A stretch of 64,000 nucleotides of DNA from NCBI GenBank assembly GCA_027574665.1, contig CM050672.1, positions 11,082,001 to 11,146,000 of the forward strand, written 5' to 3'. The position numbers and the translations under genes were made by a program. The notes under the pieces are model-generated. The model did no database searches. It saw nothing but the letters and a program-made list of their open reading frames with translations, and had not been told where the DNA came from. Position 1 is the first letter of the stretch. Each line of letters begins with the position of its first letter. Below, one piece after another: positions 11,942-24,459 of the stretch. Origin of the DNA: Rhynochetos jubatus (Eukaryota; Chordata; Aves; Eurypygiformes; Rhynochetidae).

Positions 11942-13589
11942 GCAAGCCAGGCCTCAAACCACGAGAAGCTCCAGCTCAAAATGCAGCTAAAATCCAGCGT
12001 ACATCTGGGAGAATATCAAGAGCTGTTGGTGGCGAAAGCCAGGCCTCAAACCGTGAGAAGCTCCAGCCCAAAATGCAACTAAACTCCAGCCCACATCCGG
12101 GAGAATCTCAAGAGCAGGGGGTGGAGCAAGCCAGGCCTCAAAGCATGAGAAGCTCCAGCCCAAAAGGCAGCCAAAATGCAGCCCACATCCGGCAGAATCT
12201 CAAGAGCAGGGGGTGGAGCAAGCCAGGCCTCAAACCACGAGAAGCTCCAGCCCAAAAGTGAGCCAAAAGACAGCCCACATCCGAGAGAATATCAAGAGCA
12301 GGGGGTGGAGCAAGCCAGGCCTCAAACCACGAGAAGCTCCAGCCCAAAAGGCAGCCAAAATCCAGCCCATATCCGGGAAAATATCAAGAGCAGGGGGTGG
12401 AGCAAGCCAGGCCTCAAACCACGAGAAGCTCCAGCCCAAAATGCAGCCAAAATGCAGCCCACATATGGGAGAATATCAAGAGCAGGGGGTGGAGCAAGCC
12501 AGGCCTCAAAGCATGAGAACCTCCAGCCCAAAAGGCAGCCAAAATGCAGCCCACATCTGGGAGAATATCAAGAGCACAGGGTGGAGCAAGCCAGGCCCCA
12601 AACCACGAGAAGCTCCAGCCCAAAAGGCAGCTAAAATGCAGCCCACATCTGGGAGAATATCAAGACCTGCTGGTGGCGAAAGCCAGGCCTCAAACCACGA
12701 GAAGCTCCAGCCGAAAAAGCAGCCAAAATGCAGCCCACATCCGGGAGAATATCAAGAGCAGAGGGTGGAGCAAGCCAGGCCTCAAACCACGAGAATCTAG
12801 AGCCCAAAGGGCAGCAAAAATCCAGCCCACATCTGGGAGAATCTCAAGAGCAGGGGTTGGAGCAAGCCAGGCCTCAAACCATGAGAAGCTCCAGCCCGAA
12901 AAGAAGTCAAAATGCAGCCCACATCCGGGAGAATATCAAGAGCATGGGGTGGAGCAAGCCAGGCCTCAAACCACGAGAAGCTCCAGCCCAAAAGGCAGCC
13001 AAAATGCAGCCCACATCCAGGAGAATATCAAGAGCAGGGGGTGGAGCAAGCCAGGCCTCAAACCACGAGAAGCTCCAGCCCAAAAAGCAGCCAAGATGCA
13101 GCCCACATCCGGGAGAATATCAAGAGCAGAGGGTGGAGCAAGCCAGGCCTCAAACCACGAGAATCTAGAGCCCAAAGTGCAGCGAAAATCCAGCCCACAT
13201 CTGGGAGAATCTCAAGAGCAGGGGGTGGAGCAAGCCAGGCCTCAAACCACGAGAATCTAGAGCCCAAAGTGCAGCGAAAATCCAGCCCACATCCGGCAGA
13301 ATCTCAAGAGCAGGGGGTGGAGCAAGCCAGGCCTCAAACCACGAGAAGCTCCAGCTCAAAATGCAGCTAAAATCCAGCGTACATCTGGGAGAATATCAAG
13401 AGCTGTTGGTGGCGAAAGCCAGGCCTCAAACCACGACAAGCTCCAGCCCAAAATGCAACTAAACTCCAGCCCACATCCGGGAGAATCTCAAGAGCAGGGG
13501 GTGGAGCAAGCCAGGCCTCAAAGCATGAGAAGCTCCAGCCCAAAAGGCAGCCAAAATGCAGCCCACATCCAGGAGAATATCAAGAGCAG

Positions 13590-16500
13590 GGGGTGGAGCA
13601 AGCCAGGCCTCAAACCACGAGAAGCTCGAGCCCAAGAATCAGCCAAAATGCAGCCCACATACGGGAGAATCTCAAAAGCAGGGGGTGGAGCAATACAGGC
13701 CTCAAACCACGAGAAGCTCCAGCCCAAAAGGCAGCGAAAATGCAGCCCACATCCGGGAGAATCTCAAGAGCAGGGGGTGGAGCAAGCCGGGCCTCAAACC
13801 ACGAGAAGCTCCAGCCCAAAAGGCAGCCAAAATGCAGCCCACCTCCGGGAGAATCTCAAGAGCAGGGGGTGGAGCAAGCCAGGCCTCAAACCACGAGAAG
13901 CTCCAGCCCAAAAGGCAGCCAAAATGCAGCCCACATCCGGGAGAATCTCAAGAGCAGGGGGTGGAGCAAGCCAGGCCTCAAACCATGAGAAGCTCCAGCC
14001 CAAGATTCAGCCAAAATGCAGACCACATCCGGGAGAATCTCAAGAGCAGGGGGTGGAGCAAGACAGGCCTCAAACCACGAGAAGCTCCAGCCCAAAAGGC
14101 AGCCAAAATGCAGCCCACATCCGGGAGAATCTCAAGAGCAGGGGGTGGAGCAAGCCAGACCTCAAACCACGAGAAGCTCCAGCCCAAAAGACAGCCAAAA
14201 TGCAGCCCACATCCGGGAGAATCTCAAGAGCAGGGGGTGGAGCAAGCCAGGCCTCAAATCACGAGAAGCTCCAGCCCAAAAGGCAGCCAAAATGCAGCCC
14301 ACATCCGGGGGAATATCAAGAGCAGGGGGTGGAGCAAGCCAGGCCTCAAACCACGAGAAGCTCCAGCCCAAAAGGCAGCCAAAATCCAGCCCACATCCGG
14401 GAGAATCTCAAGAGCAGGGGGTGGAGCAAGCCAGGCCTCAATCCAGGAGAAGCTCCAGCCCAAAAGGCAGCCAAAATGCAGCCCACATCCGGGAGAATCT
14501 CAAGAGCAGGGGGTGGAGCAAGCCAGGCCTCAAACCACGAGAAGCTCCAGCCCAAAAGGCAGCCAAAATGCACCCCACATCCGATAGAATATCAAGAGCA
14601 GGGGGTGGAGCAAGCCAGACCTCAAACCACGAGAAGCTCCAGCCCAAAAGGCAGCCAAAATGCAGCCCACCTCCGGGAGAATCTCAAGAGCAGGGGGTGG
14701 AGCAAGGCAGGCCTCAAACCACGAGAAGCTCCAGCCCAAAAGGCAGCCAAAATGCAGCCCACATCCGAGAGAATATCAAGAGCAGGGGATGGAGCAAGCC
14801 AGGCCTCAAACCACGAGAAGCTCCAGCCCAAAATGCAGCGAAAATGCAGCACACGTCCGGGAGAATCTCAAGAGCAGGGGGTGGAGCAAGCCAGGCCTCA
14901 AACCACGAGAATCTCCAGCCCAACAGGCAGCGAAAATGCAACCCACCTCCGGGAGAATATCAAGAGCAGGGGGTGGAGCAAGCCAGGCCTCAAACCACGA
15001 GAAGCTCCAGCCCAAAAGGCAGCCAAAATGCAGCCCACATCCGAGAGAATCTCAAGAGCAGGGGGTGGAGCAAGCCAGGCCTCAAACCACGAGAAGCTCC
15101 AGCCCAACAGGCAGCCAAAATGCAGCCCAAATCCGGGAGAATCTCAAGAGCAGTGGGTGGAGCAAGCCAGGCCTCAAACCACGAGAAGCTCCAGCCCAAC
15201 AGGCAGCCAAAATGCAGCCCAAATCCGGGAGAATCTCAAGAGCAGGGGGTGGAGCAAGCCAGGCCTCAAACCACGAGAAGCTCCAGCCCAAAAGGCAGCC
15301 AAAATGCAGCCCACATCCGGGAGAATCTCAAGAGCAGGGGGTGGAGCAAGGCAGGCCTCAAACCACGAGAAGCTCCAGCCCAAAAGGCAGCCAAAATGCA
15401 GCCCACATCCGGGAGAATCTCAAGAGCAGGGGGTGGAGCAAGCCAGGCCTCAAACCACGAGAAGCTCCAGCACAAAAGGCAGCCAAAATGCACCCCACAT
15501 CCGATAGAATATCAAGAGCAGGGGGTGGAGCAAGCCAGACCTCAAACCACGAGAAGCTCCAGCCCAATAAGCAGCCAAAATGCAGCCCACCTCCAGGAGA
15601 ATATCAAGAGCAGGGGGTGGAGCAAGCCAGGCCTCAAACCACGAGAAGCTCGAGCCCAAGAATCAGCCAAAATGCAGCCCACATACGGGAGAATCTCAAA
15701 AGCAGGGGGTGGAGCAATACAGGCCTCAAACCACGAGAAGCTCCAGCCCAACAGGCAGCGAAAATGCAGCCCACATCCGGGAGAATCTCAAGAGCAGGGG
15801 GTGGAGCAAGCCGGGCCTCAAACCACGAGAAGCTCCAGCCCAAAAGACAGCCAAAATGCAGCCCACCTCCGGGAGAATCTCAAGAGCAGGGGGTGGAGCA
15901 AGCCAGGCCTCAAACCACGAGAAGCTCCAGCCCAAAAGTCAGCCAAAATGCAGCCCACATCCGGGAGAATCTCAAGAGCAGGGGGTGGAGCAAGCCAGGC
16001 CTCAAACCATGAGAAGCTCCAGCCCAAGATTCAGCCAAAATGCAGACCACATCCGGGAGAATCTCAAGAGCAGGGGGTGGAGCAAGACAGGCCTCAAACC
16101 ACGAGAAGCTCCAGCCCAAAAGGCAGCCAAAATGCAGCCCACATCCGGGAGAATCTCAAGAGCAGGGGGTGGAGCAAGCCAGACCTCAAACCACGAGAAG
16201 CTCCAGCCCAAAAGACAGCCAAAATGCAGCCCACATCCGGGAGAATCTCAAGAGCAGGGGGTGGAGCAAGCCAGGCCTCAAACCACGAGAAGCTCCAGCC
16301 CAAAAGGCAGCCAAAATGCAGCCCACATCCGGGGGAATATCAAGAGCAGGGGGTGGAGCAAGCCAGGCCTCAAACCACGAGAAGCTCCAGCCCAAAAGGC
16401 AGCCAAAATCCAGCCCACATCCGGGAGAATCTCAAGAGCAGGGGGTGGAGCAAGCCAGGCCTCAATCCAGGAGAAGCTCCAGCCCAAAAGGCAGCCAAAA

Positions 16501-16730
16501 TGCAGCCCACATCCGGGAGAATCTCAAGAGCAGGGGGTGGAGCAAGCCAGGCCTCAAACCACGAGAAGCTCCAGCCCAAAAGGCAGCCAAAATGCACCCC
16601 ACATCCGATAGAATATCAAGAGCAGGGGGTGGAGCAAGCCAGACCTCAAACCACGAGAAGCTCCAGCCCAAAAGGCAGCCAAAATGCAGCCCACCTCCGG
16701 GAGAATCTCAAGAGCAGGGGGTGGAGCAAG
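13590..16730 (+). repeat. 34-unit block A, copy 1, with nested 22-unit repeat
   Basis: The block pairs with 21,319-24,459 at an offset of 7,729 bp: 84 units plus the extra base near 20,823. Inside it, a 22-unit (2,024-bp) repeat starts again near 15,610, so the signature unit with AAGCTCGAGCCCAAGAATC followed by CTCAAAAGC and GCAATACAGG occurs here twice, near 13.63 and 15.65 kb. I counted only a handful of substitutions from the distant copy, such as CAAATCACGAG here against CAAACCACGAG near 14.26 kb. The two nested copies differ a little more from each other. The 22-unit duplication therefore came first and the larger block was copied afterwards. Confidence 0.85.
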
Positions 16731-17099
16731 GCAGGCCTCAAACCACGAGAAGCTCCAGCCCAAAAGGCAGCCAAAATGCAGCCCACATCCGAGAGAATAT
16801 CAAGAGCAGGGGATGGAGCAAGCCAGGCCTCAAACCACGAGAAGCTCCAGCCCAAAATGCAGCGAAAATGCAGCACACGTCCGGGAGAATATCAAGAGCA
16901 GGGGGTGGAGCAAGACAGGCCTCAAACCACGGGAAGCTCCAGCCCAAGAATCAGCCAAAATGCAGCCCACATCCAGGAGAATCTCAAGAGCAGGGGGTGG
17001 AGCAAGCCAGGCCTCAAACCACGAGAAGCTCCAGCCCAAAAAGCAGCCAAAATGCAGCCCACATCCGAGAGAATCTCAAGAGCAGGTGGTGGAGCAAGC

Positions 17100-20000
17100 C
17101 AGGCCTCAAACCACGAGAAGCTCCAGCCCAACAGGCAGCCAAAATGCAGGCCAAATCCGGGAGAATCTCAAGAGCAGGGGGTGGAGCAAGCCAGGCCTCA
17201 AACCACGAGAAGCTCCAGCCCAAAAGGCAGCCAAAATGCAGCCCACATCCAGGAGAATCTCAAGAGCAGGGGTTGGAGCAAGGCAGGCCTCAAACCACGA
17301 GAAGCTCCAGCCCAAAAGGCAGCCAAAATGCAGCCCACCTCAGGGAGAATCTCAAGAGCAGGGGGTGGAGCAAGCCAGGCCTCAAACCACGAGAAGCTCC
17401 AGCCCAAAAGGCAGCCAAAATGCAGGCCAAATCCGGGAGAATCTCAAGAGCAGGGGGTGGAGCAAGCCAGGCCTCAAACCACGAGAAGCTCCAGCCCAAA
17501 AGGCAGCCAAAATCCAGCCCACATACGGGAGAATCTCAAGAGCAGGGGGTGGAGCAAGCCAGGCCTCAAACCACGAGAAGCTCCAGCCCAAAAGGCAGCC
17601 AAAATGCAGCCCACCTCCGGGAGAATCTCAAGAGCAGGGGGTGGAGCAAACCAGGCCTCAAACCACGAGAAGCTCCAGCCCAAAAGGCAGCCAAAATGCA
17701 GCCCACATCCGGGAGAATCTCAAGAGCAGGGGGTGGAGCAAGCCAGGCCTCAAACCACGAGAAGCTCCAGCCCAAAACGCAGCCAAAATGCAGCCCACAT
17801 CCAGGAGAATCTCAAGAGCAGGGGGTGGAGCAAGCCAGGCCTCAAACCACGAGAAGCTCCAGCCCAAAAGGCAGCCAAAATGCAGCCCACATCCGAGAGA
17901 ATATCAAGAGCAGGGAGTGGAGCAAGCCAGGCCTCAAACCACGAGAAGCTCCAGCCCAAAAGGCAGCCAAAATCCAGCCCACATCCGGGAGAATCTCAAG
18001 AGCAGGGGGTGGAGCAAGCCAGGCCTCAAACCAGGAGAAGCTCCAGCCCAAAAGGCAGCCAAAATGCAGCCCACATCTGGGAGAATCTCAAGAGCAGGGG
18101 GTGGAGCAAGCCAGGCCTCAAACCACGAGAAGCTCCAGCCCAAAAGGCAGCCAAAATGCACCCCACATCCGATAGAATATCAAGAGCAGGGGGTGGAGCA
18201 AGCCAGACCTCAAACCACGAGAAGCTCCAGCCCAATGAGCAGCCAAAATGCAGCCCACATGCGGGAGAATCTCAAGAGCAGGGGGTGGAGCAAGGCAGGC
18301 CTCAAACCACGAGAAGCTCCAGCCCAAAAGGCAGCCAAAATGCAGCCCACATCCGAGAGAATATCAAGAGCAGGGGATGGAGCAAGCCAGGCCTCAAACC
18401 ACGAGAAGCTCCAGCCCAACAGGCAGCCAAAATGCAGGCCAAATCCGGGAGAATCTCAAGAGCAGGGGGTGGAGCAAGCCAGGCCTCAAACCACGAGAAG
18501 CTCCAGCCCAAAAGGCAGCCAAAATGCAGCCCACATCCGGGAGAATCTCAAGAGCAGGGGTTGGAGCAAGGCAGGCCTCAAACCACGAGAAGCTCCAGCC
18601 CAAAAGGCAGCCAAAATGCAGCCCACCTCAGGGAGAATCTCAAGAGCAGGGGGTGGAGCAAGCCAGGCCTCAAACCACGAGAAGCTCCAGCCCAAAAGGC
18701 AGCCAAAATGCAGGCCAAATCCGGGAGAATCTCAAGAGCAGGGGGTGGAGCAAGCCAGGCCTCAAACCACGAGAAGCTCCAGCCCAAAAGGCAGCCAAAA
18801 TGCAGCCCACATACGGGAGAATCTCAAGAGCAGGGGGTGGAGCAAGGCAGGCCTCAAACCACGAGAAGCTCCAGCCCAAAAGGCAGCCAAAATGCAGCCC
18901 ACCTCAGGGAGAATCTCAAGAGCAGGGGGTGGAGCAAACCAGGCCTCAAACCACGAGAAGCTCCAGCCCAAAAGGCAGCCAAAATGCAGCCCACATCCGG
19001 GAGAATCTCAAGAGCAGGGGGTGGAGCAAGCCAGGCCTCAAACCACGAGAAGCTCCAGCCCAAAACGCAGCCAAAATGCAGCCCATATCCGGGAGAATCT
19101 CAAGAGCAGGGGGTGGAGCAAGCCAGGCCTCAAACCACGAGAAGCTCCAGCCCAAAAGGCAGCCAAAATGCAGCCCACATCCGAGAGAATATCAAGAGCA
19201 GGGAGTGGAGCAAGCCAGGCCTCAAACCACGAGAAGCTCCAGCCCAAAAGGCAGCCAAAATCCAGCCCACATCCGGGAGAATCTCAAGAGCAGGGGGTGG
19301 AGCAAGCCAGGCCTCAAACCAGGAGAAGCTCCAGCCCAAAAGGCAGCCAAAATGCAGCCCACATCCGGGAGAATCTCAAGAGCAGGGGTTGGAGCAAGCC
19401 AGGCCTCAAACCACGAGAAGCTCCAGCCCAAAATGCAGCCAAAATGCACACCACATCCGATAGAATATCAAGAGCAGGGGGTGGAGCAAGCCAGACCTCA
19501 AACCACGAGAAGCTCCAGCCCAAAAGGCAGCCAAAATGCAGCCCACCTCCGGGAGAATCTCAAGAGCAGGGGGTGGAGCAAGGCAGGACTCAAACCACGA
19601 GAAGCTCCAGCCCAAAAGGCAGCCAAAATGCAGCCCACATCCGAGAGAATATCAAGAGCAGGGGATGGAGCAAGCCAGGCCTCAAACCACGAGAAGCTCC
19701 AGCCCAACAGGCAGCCAAAATGCAGGCCAAATCCGGGAGAATCTCAAGAGCAGGGGGTGGAGCAAGCCAGGCCTCAAACCACGAGAAGCTCCAGCCCAAA
19801 AGGCAGCCAAAATGCAGCCCACATCCGGGAGAATCTCAAGAGCAGGGGTTGGAGCAAGGCAGGCCTCAAACCACGAGAAGCTCCAGCCCAAAAGGCAGCC
19901 AAAATGCAGCCCACCTCAGGGAGAATCTCAAGAGCAGGGGGTGGAGCAAGCCAGGCCTCAAACCACGAGAAGCTCCAGCCCAAAAGGCAGCCAAAATGCA

Positions 20001-20430
20001 GGCCAAATCCGGGAGAATCTCAAGAGCAGGGGGTGGAGCAAGCCAGGCCTCAAACCACGAGAAGCTCCAGCCCAAAAGGCAGCCAAAATGCAGCCCACAT
20101 ACGGGAGAATCTCAAGAGCAGGGGGTGGAGCAAGGCAGGCCTCAAACCACGAGAAGCTCCAGCCCAAAAGGCAGCCAAAATGCAGCCCACCTCAGGGAGA
20201 ATCTCAAGAGCAGGGGGTGGAGCAAACCAGGCCTCAAACCACGAGAAGCTCCAGCCCAAAAGGCAGCCAAAATGCAGCCCACATCCGGGAGAATCTCAAG
20301 AGCAGGGGGTGGAGCAAGCCAGGCCTCAAACCACGAGAAGCTCCAGCCCAAAACGCAGCCAAAATGCAGCCCACATCCGGGAGAATCTCAAGAGCAGGGG
20401 GTGGAGCAAGCCAGGCCTCAAACCACGAGA
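17100..20430 (+). repeat. 14-unit higher-order repeat, period 1,288 bp (about 2.6 copies)
   Basis: Unit variants repeat in order every 14 units: copy 1 about 17,100-18,387, copy 2 about 18,388-19,675, partial copy 3 about 19,676-20,430. The marker unit (CAACAGGCAGCC, then ATGCAGGCCAAATCC) occurs near 17,130, 18,418 and 19,706. Copies 2 and 3 are nearly identical for about ten units. Copies 1 and 2 match over the full 14 units with more differences, for instance GTCCAGG-type changes and CATACGGG units. Copy 3 departs near 20,428, where AGCTGCAGCCC replaces AGCTCCAGCCC. This is the clearest classical higher-order repeat in the window. Confidence 0.85.
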
Positions 20431-21318
20431 AGCTGCAGCCCAAAAAGCAGCCAAAATGCAGCCCACATCCGAGAGAATATCAAGAGCAGGGGGTGGAGCA
20501 AGCCAGACCTCAAACCACGAGAAGCTCCAGCCCAAAAGGCAGCCAAAATCCAGCCCACATCCGGGAGAATATCAAGAGCAGGGGGTGGAGCAAGCCAGGC
20601 CTCAAACCACGGGAAGCTCCAGCCCAAGAATCAGCCAAAATGCAGCCCACATCCAGGAGAATCTCAAGAGCAGGGGGTGGAGCAAGCCAGGCCTCAAACC
20701 ACGAGAAGTTCCAGCCCAAAAAGCAGCCAAAATGCAGCCCACATCCGAGAGAATCTCAAGAGCAGGGGGTGGAGCAAGCCAGGCCTCAAAACACGAGAAG
20801 CTCCAGCCCAACAGGCAGCCAAAAATGCAGGCCAAATCCGGGAGAATCTCAAGAGCAGGGGGTGGAGCAAGCCAGGCCTCAAACCACGAGAAGCTCCAGC
20901 CCAATGAGCAGCCAAAATGCAGCCCAACTCAGGGAGAATCTCAAGAGCAGGGGGTGGAGCAAGCCAGGCCTCAAACCACGAGAAGCTCCAGCCCAAAAGG
21001 CAGCCAAAATGCAGCCCACCTCAGGGAGAATCTCAAGAGCAGGGGGTGGAGCAAGCCAGGCCTCAAACCACGAGAAGCTCCAGCCCAAAAGGCAGCCAAA
21101 ATGCAGCCCACATCCGGGAGAATATCATGGGCAGGGGGTGGAGCAAGCCAGGCCTCAAACCACGGGAAGCTCCATCCCAAAATTCAGCCAAAATGCACCC
21201 CACATCCGATAGAATATCAAGAGCAGGGGGTGGAGCAAGCCAGACCTCAAACCACGAGAAGCTCCAGCCCAAAAGGCAGCCAAAATGCAGCCCACCTCAG
21301 GGAGAATCTCAAGAGCAG

Positions 21319-24300
21319 GGGGTGGAGCAAGCCAGGCCTCAAACCACGAGAAGCTCGAGCCCAAGAATCAGCCAAAATGCAGCCCACATACGGGAGAATC
21401 TCAAAAGCAGGGGGTGGAGCAATACAGGCCTCAAACCACGAGAAGCTCCAGCCCAAAAGGCAGCCAAAATGCAGCCCACATCCGGGAGAATCTCAAGAGC
21501 AGGGGGTGGAGCAAGCCGGGCCTCAAACCACGAGAAGCTCCAGCCCAAAAGGCAGCCAAAATGCAGCCCACCTCCGGGAGAATCTCAAGAGCAGGGGGTG
21601 GAGCAAGCCAGGCCTCAAACCACGAGAAGCTCCAGCCCAAAAGGCAGCCAAAATGCAGCCCACATCCGGGAGAATCTCAAGAGCAGGGGGTGGAGCAAGC
21701 CAGGCCTCAAACCATGAGAAGCTCCAGCCCAAGATTCAGCCAAAATGCAGACCACATCCGGGAGAATCTCAAGAGCAGGGGGTGGAGCAAGACAGGCCTC
21801 AAACCACGAGAAGCTCCAGCCCAAAAGGCAGCCAAAATGCAGCCCACATCCGGGAGAATCTCAAGAGCAGGGGGTGGAGCAAGCCAGACCTCAAACCACG
21901 AGAAGCTCCAGCCCAAAAGACAGCCAAAATGCAGCCCACATCCGGGAGAATCTCAAGAGCAGGGGGTGGAGCAAGCCAGGCCTCAAACCACGAGAAGCTC
22001 CAGCCCAAAAGGCAGCCAAAATGCAGCCCACATCCGGGGGAATATCAAGAGCAGGGGGTGGAGCAAGCCAGGCCTCAAACCACGAGAAGCTCCAGCCCAA
22101 AAGGCAGCCAAAATCCAGCCCACATCCGGGAGAATCTCAAGAGCAGGGGGTGGAGCAAGCCAGGCCTCAATCCAGGAGAAGCTCCAGCCCAAAAGGCAGC
22201 CAAAATGCAGCCCACATCCGGGAGAATCTCAAGAGCAGGGGGTGGAGCAAGCCAGGCCTCAAACCACGAGAAGCTCCAGCCCAAAAGGCAGCCAAAATGC
22301 ACCCCACATCCGATAGAATATCAAGAGCAGGGGGTGGAGCAAGCCAGACCTCAAACCACGAGAAGCTCCAGCCCAAAAGGCAGCCAAAATGCAGCCCACC
22401 TCCGGGAGAATCTCAAGAGCAGGGGGTGGAGCAAGGCAGGCCTCAAACCACGAGAAGCTCCAGCCCAAAAGGCAGCCAAAATGCAGCCCACATCCGAGAG
22501 AATATCAAGAGCAGGGGATGGAGCAAGCCAGGCCTCAAACCACGAGAAGCTCCAGCCCAAAATGCAGCGAAAATGCAGCACACGTCCGGGAGAATCTCAA
22601 GAGCAGGGGGTGGAGCAAGCCAGGCCTCAAACCACGAGAATCTCCAGCCCAACAGGCAGCGAAAATGCAACCCACCTCCGGGAGAATATCAAGAGCAGGG
22701 GGTGGAGCAAGCCAGGCCTCAAACCACGAGAAGCTCCAGCCCAAAAGGCAGCCAAAATGCAGCCCACATCCGAGAGAATCTCAAGAGCAGGGGGTGGAGC
22801 AAGCCAGGCCTCAAACCACGAGAAGCTCCAGCCCAACAGGCAGCCAAAATGCAGCCCAAATCCGGGAGAATCTCAAGAGCAGTGGGTGGAGCAAGCCAGG
22901 CCTCAAACCACGAGAAGCTCCAGCCCAACAGGCAGCCAAAATGCAGCCCAAATCCGGGAGAATCTCAAGAGCAGGGGGTGGAGCAAGCCAGGCCTCAAAC
23001 CACGAGAAGCTCCAGCCCAAAAGGCAGCCAAAATGCAGCCCACATCCGGGAGAATCTCAAGAGCAGGGGGTGGAGCAAGGCAGGCCTCAAACCACGAGAA
23101 GCTCCAGCCCAAAAGGCAGCCAAAATGCAGCCCACATCCGGGAGAATCTCAAGAGCAGGGGGTGGAGCAAGCCAGGCCTCAAACCACGAGAAGCTCCAGC
23201 ACAAAAGGCAGCCAAAATGCACCCCACATCCGATAGAATATCAAGAGCAGGGGGTGGAGCAAGCCAGACCTCAAACCACGAGAAGCTCCAGCCCAATAAG
23301 CAGCCAAAATGCAGCCCACCTCCAGGAGAATATCAAGAGCAGGGGGTGGAGCAAGCCAGGCCTCAAACCACGAGAAGCTCGAGCCCAAGAATCAGCCAAA
23401 ATGCAGCCCACATACGGGAGAATCTCAAAAGCAGGGGGTGGAGCAATACAGGCCTCAAACCACGAGAAGCTCCAGCCCAAAAGGCAGCGAAAATGCAGCC
23501 CACATCCGGGAGAATCTCAAGAGCAGGGGGTGGAGCAAGCCGGGCCTCAAACCACGAGAAGCTCCAGCCCAAAAGACAGCCAAAATGCAGCCCACCTCCG
23601 GGAGAATCTCAAGAGCAGGGGGTGGAGCAAGCCAGGCCTCAAACCACGAGAAGCTCCAGCCCAAAAGTCAGCCAAAATGCAGCCCACATCCGGGAGAATC
23701 TCAAGAGCAGGGGGTGGAGCAAGCCAGGCCTCAAACCATGAGAAGCTCCAGCCCAAGATTCAGCCAAAATGCAGACCACATCCGGGAGAATCTCAAGAGC
23801 AGGGGGTGGAGCAAGACAGGCCTCAAACCACGAGAAGCTCCAGCCCAAAAGGCAGCCAAAATGCAGCCCACATCCGGGAGAATCTCAAGAGCAGGGGGTG
23901 GAGCAAGCCAGACCTCAAACCACGAGAAGCTCCAGCCCAAAAGACAGCCAAAATGCAGCCCACATCCGGGAGAATCTCAAGAGCAGGGGGTGGAGCAAGC
24001 CAGGCCTCAAACCACGAGAAGCTCCAGCCCAAAAGGCAGCCAAAATGCAGCCCACATCCGGGGGAATATCAAGAGCAGGGGGTGGAGCAAGCCAGGCCTC
24101 AAACCACGAGAAGCTCCAGCCCAAAAGGCAGCCAAAATCCAGCCCACATCCGGGAGAATCTCAAGAGCAGGGGGTGGAGCAAGCCAGGCCTCAATCCAGG
24201 AGAAGCTCCAGCCCAAAAGGCAGCCAAAATGCAGCCCACATCCGGGAGAATCTCAAGAGCAGGGGGTGGAGCAAGCCAGGCCTCAAACCACGAGAAGCTC

Positions 24301-24459
24301 CAGCCCAAAAGGCAGCCAAAATGCACCCCACATCCGATAGAATATCAAGAGCAGGGGGTGGAGCAAGCCAGACCTCAAACCACGAGAAGCTCCAGCCCAA
24401 AAGGCAGCCAAAATGCAGCCCACCTCCGGGAGAATCTCAAGAGCAGGGGGTGGAGCAAG
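21319..24459 (+). repeat. 34-unit block A, copy 2, with nested 22-unit repeat
   Basis: Distant copy of the block at 13,590-16,730. The signature CTCAAAAGC and GCAATACAGG units lie near 21.40 and 23.43 kb, again 2,024 bp apart. The match stops at about 24,460, where GCAAGCCAGG replaces GCAAGGCAGG and the sequence moves into a different set of unit types. Together the two copies show that a segment of about 3.1 kb, already carrying an internal duplication, was moved or spread over about 7.7 kb of array. Confidence 0.85.

Larger units (their letters stand above)
399..13540 (+). repeat. Older, heterogeneous domain of the array (about 143 units)
   Basis: Units here differ from each other at many sites. 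Frequent states are GAATATC for GAATCTC, GGGGTTGGAG for GGGGGTGGAG, AAAATCCAG for AAAATGCAG, CATCTGGG or CATCCAGG for CATCCGGG, and CCATGAG for CCACGAG. Several unit types are nearly private to it, such as GAATATTATGAGC (about 1.25, 3.83, 5.29 and 5.85 kb) and the AGCTGTTGGTGGCG type (about 12.0 and 13.4 kb). Apart from the three 91-bp units next to the junction, seven single-base length changes can be placed: near 2.04, 3.59, 4.80 and 6.88 kb (losses) and 5.35, 5.90 and 10.58 kb (gains). This is the pattern expected at the edge of a satellite array, where unequal exchange removes old units less efficiently. The boundary at 13.54 kb is approximate. Confidence 0.88.
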
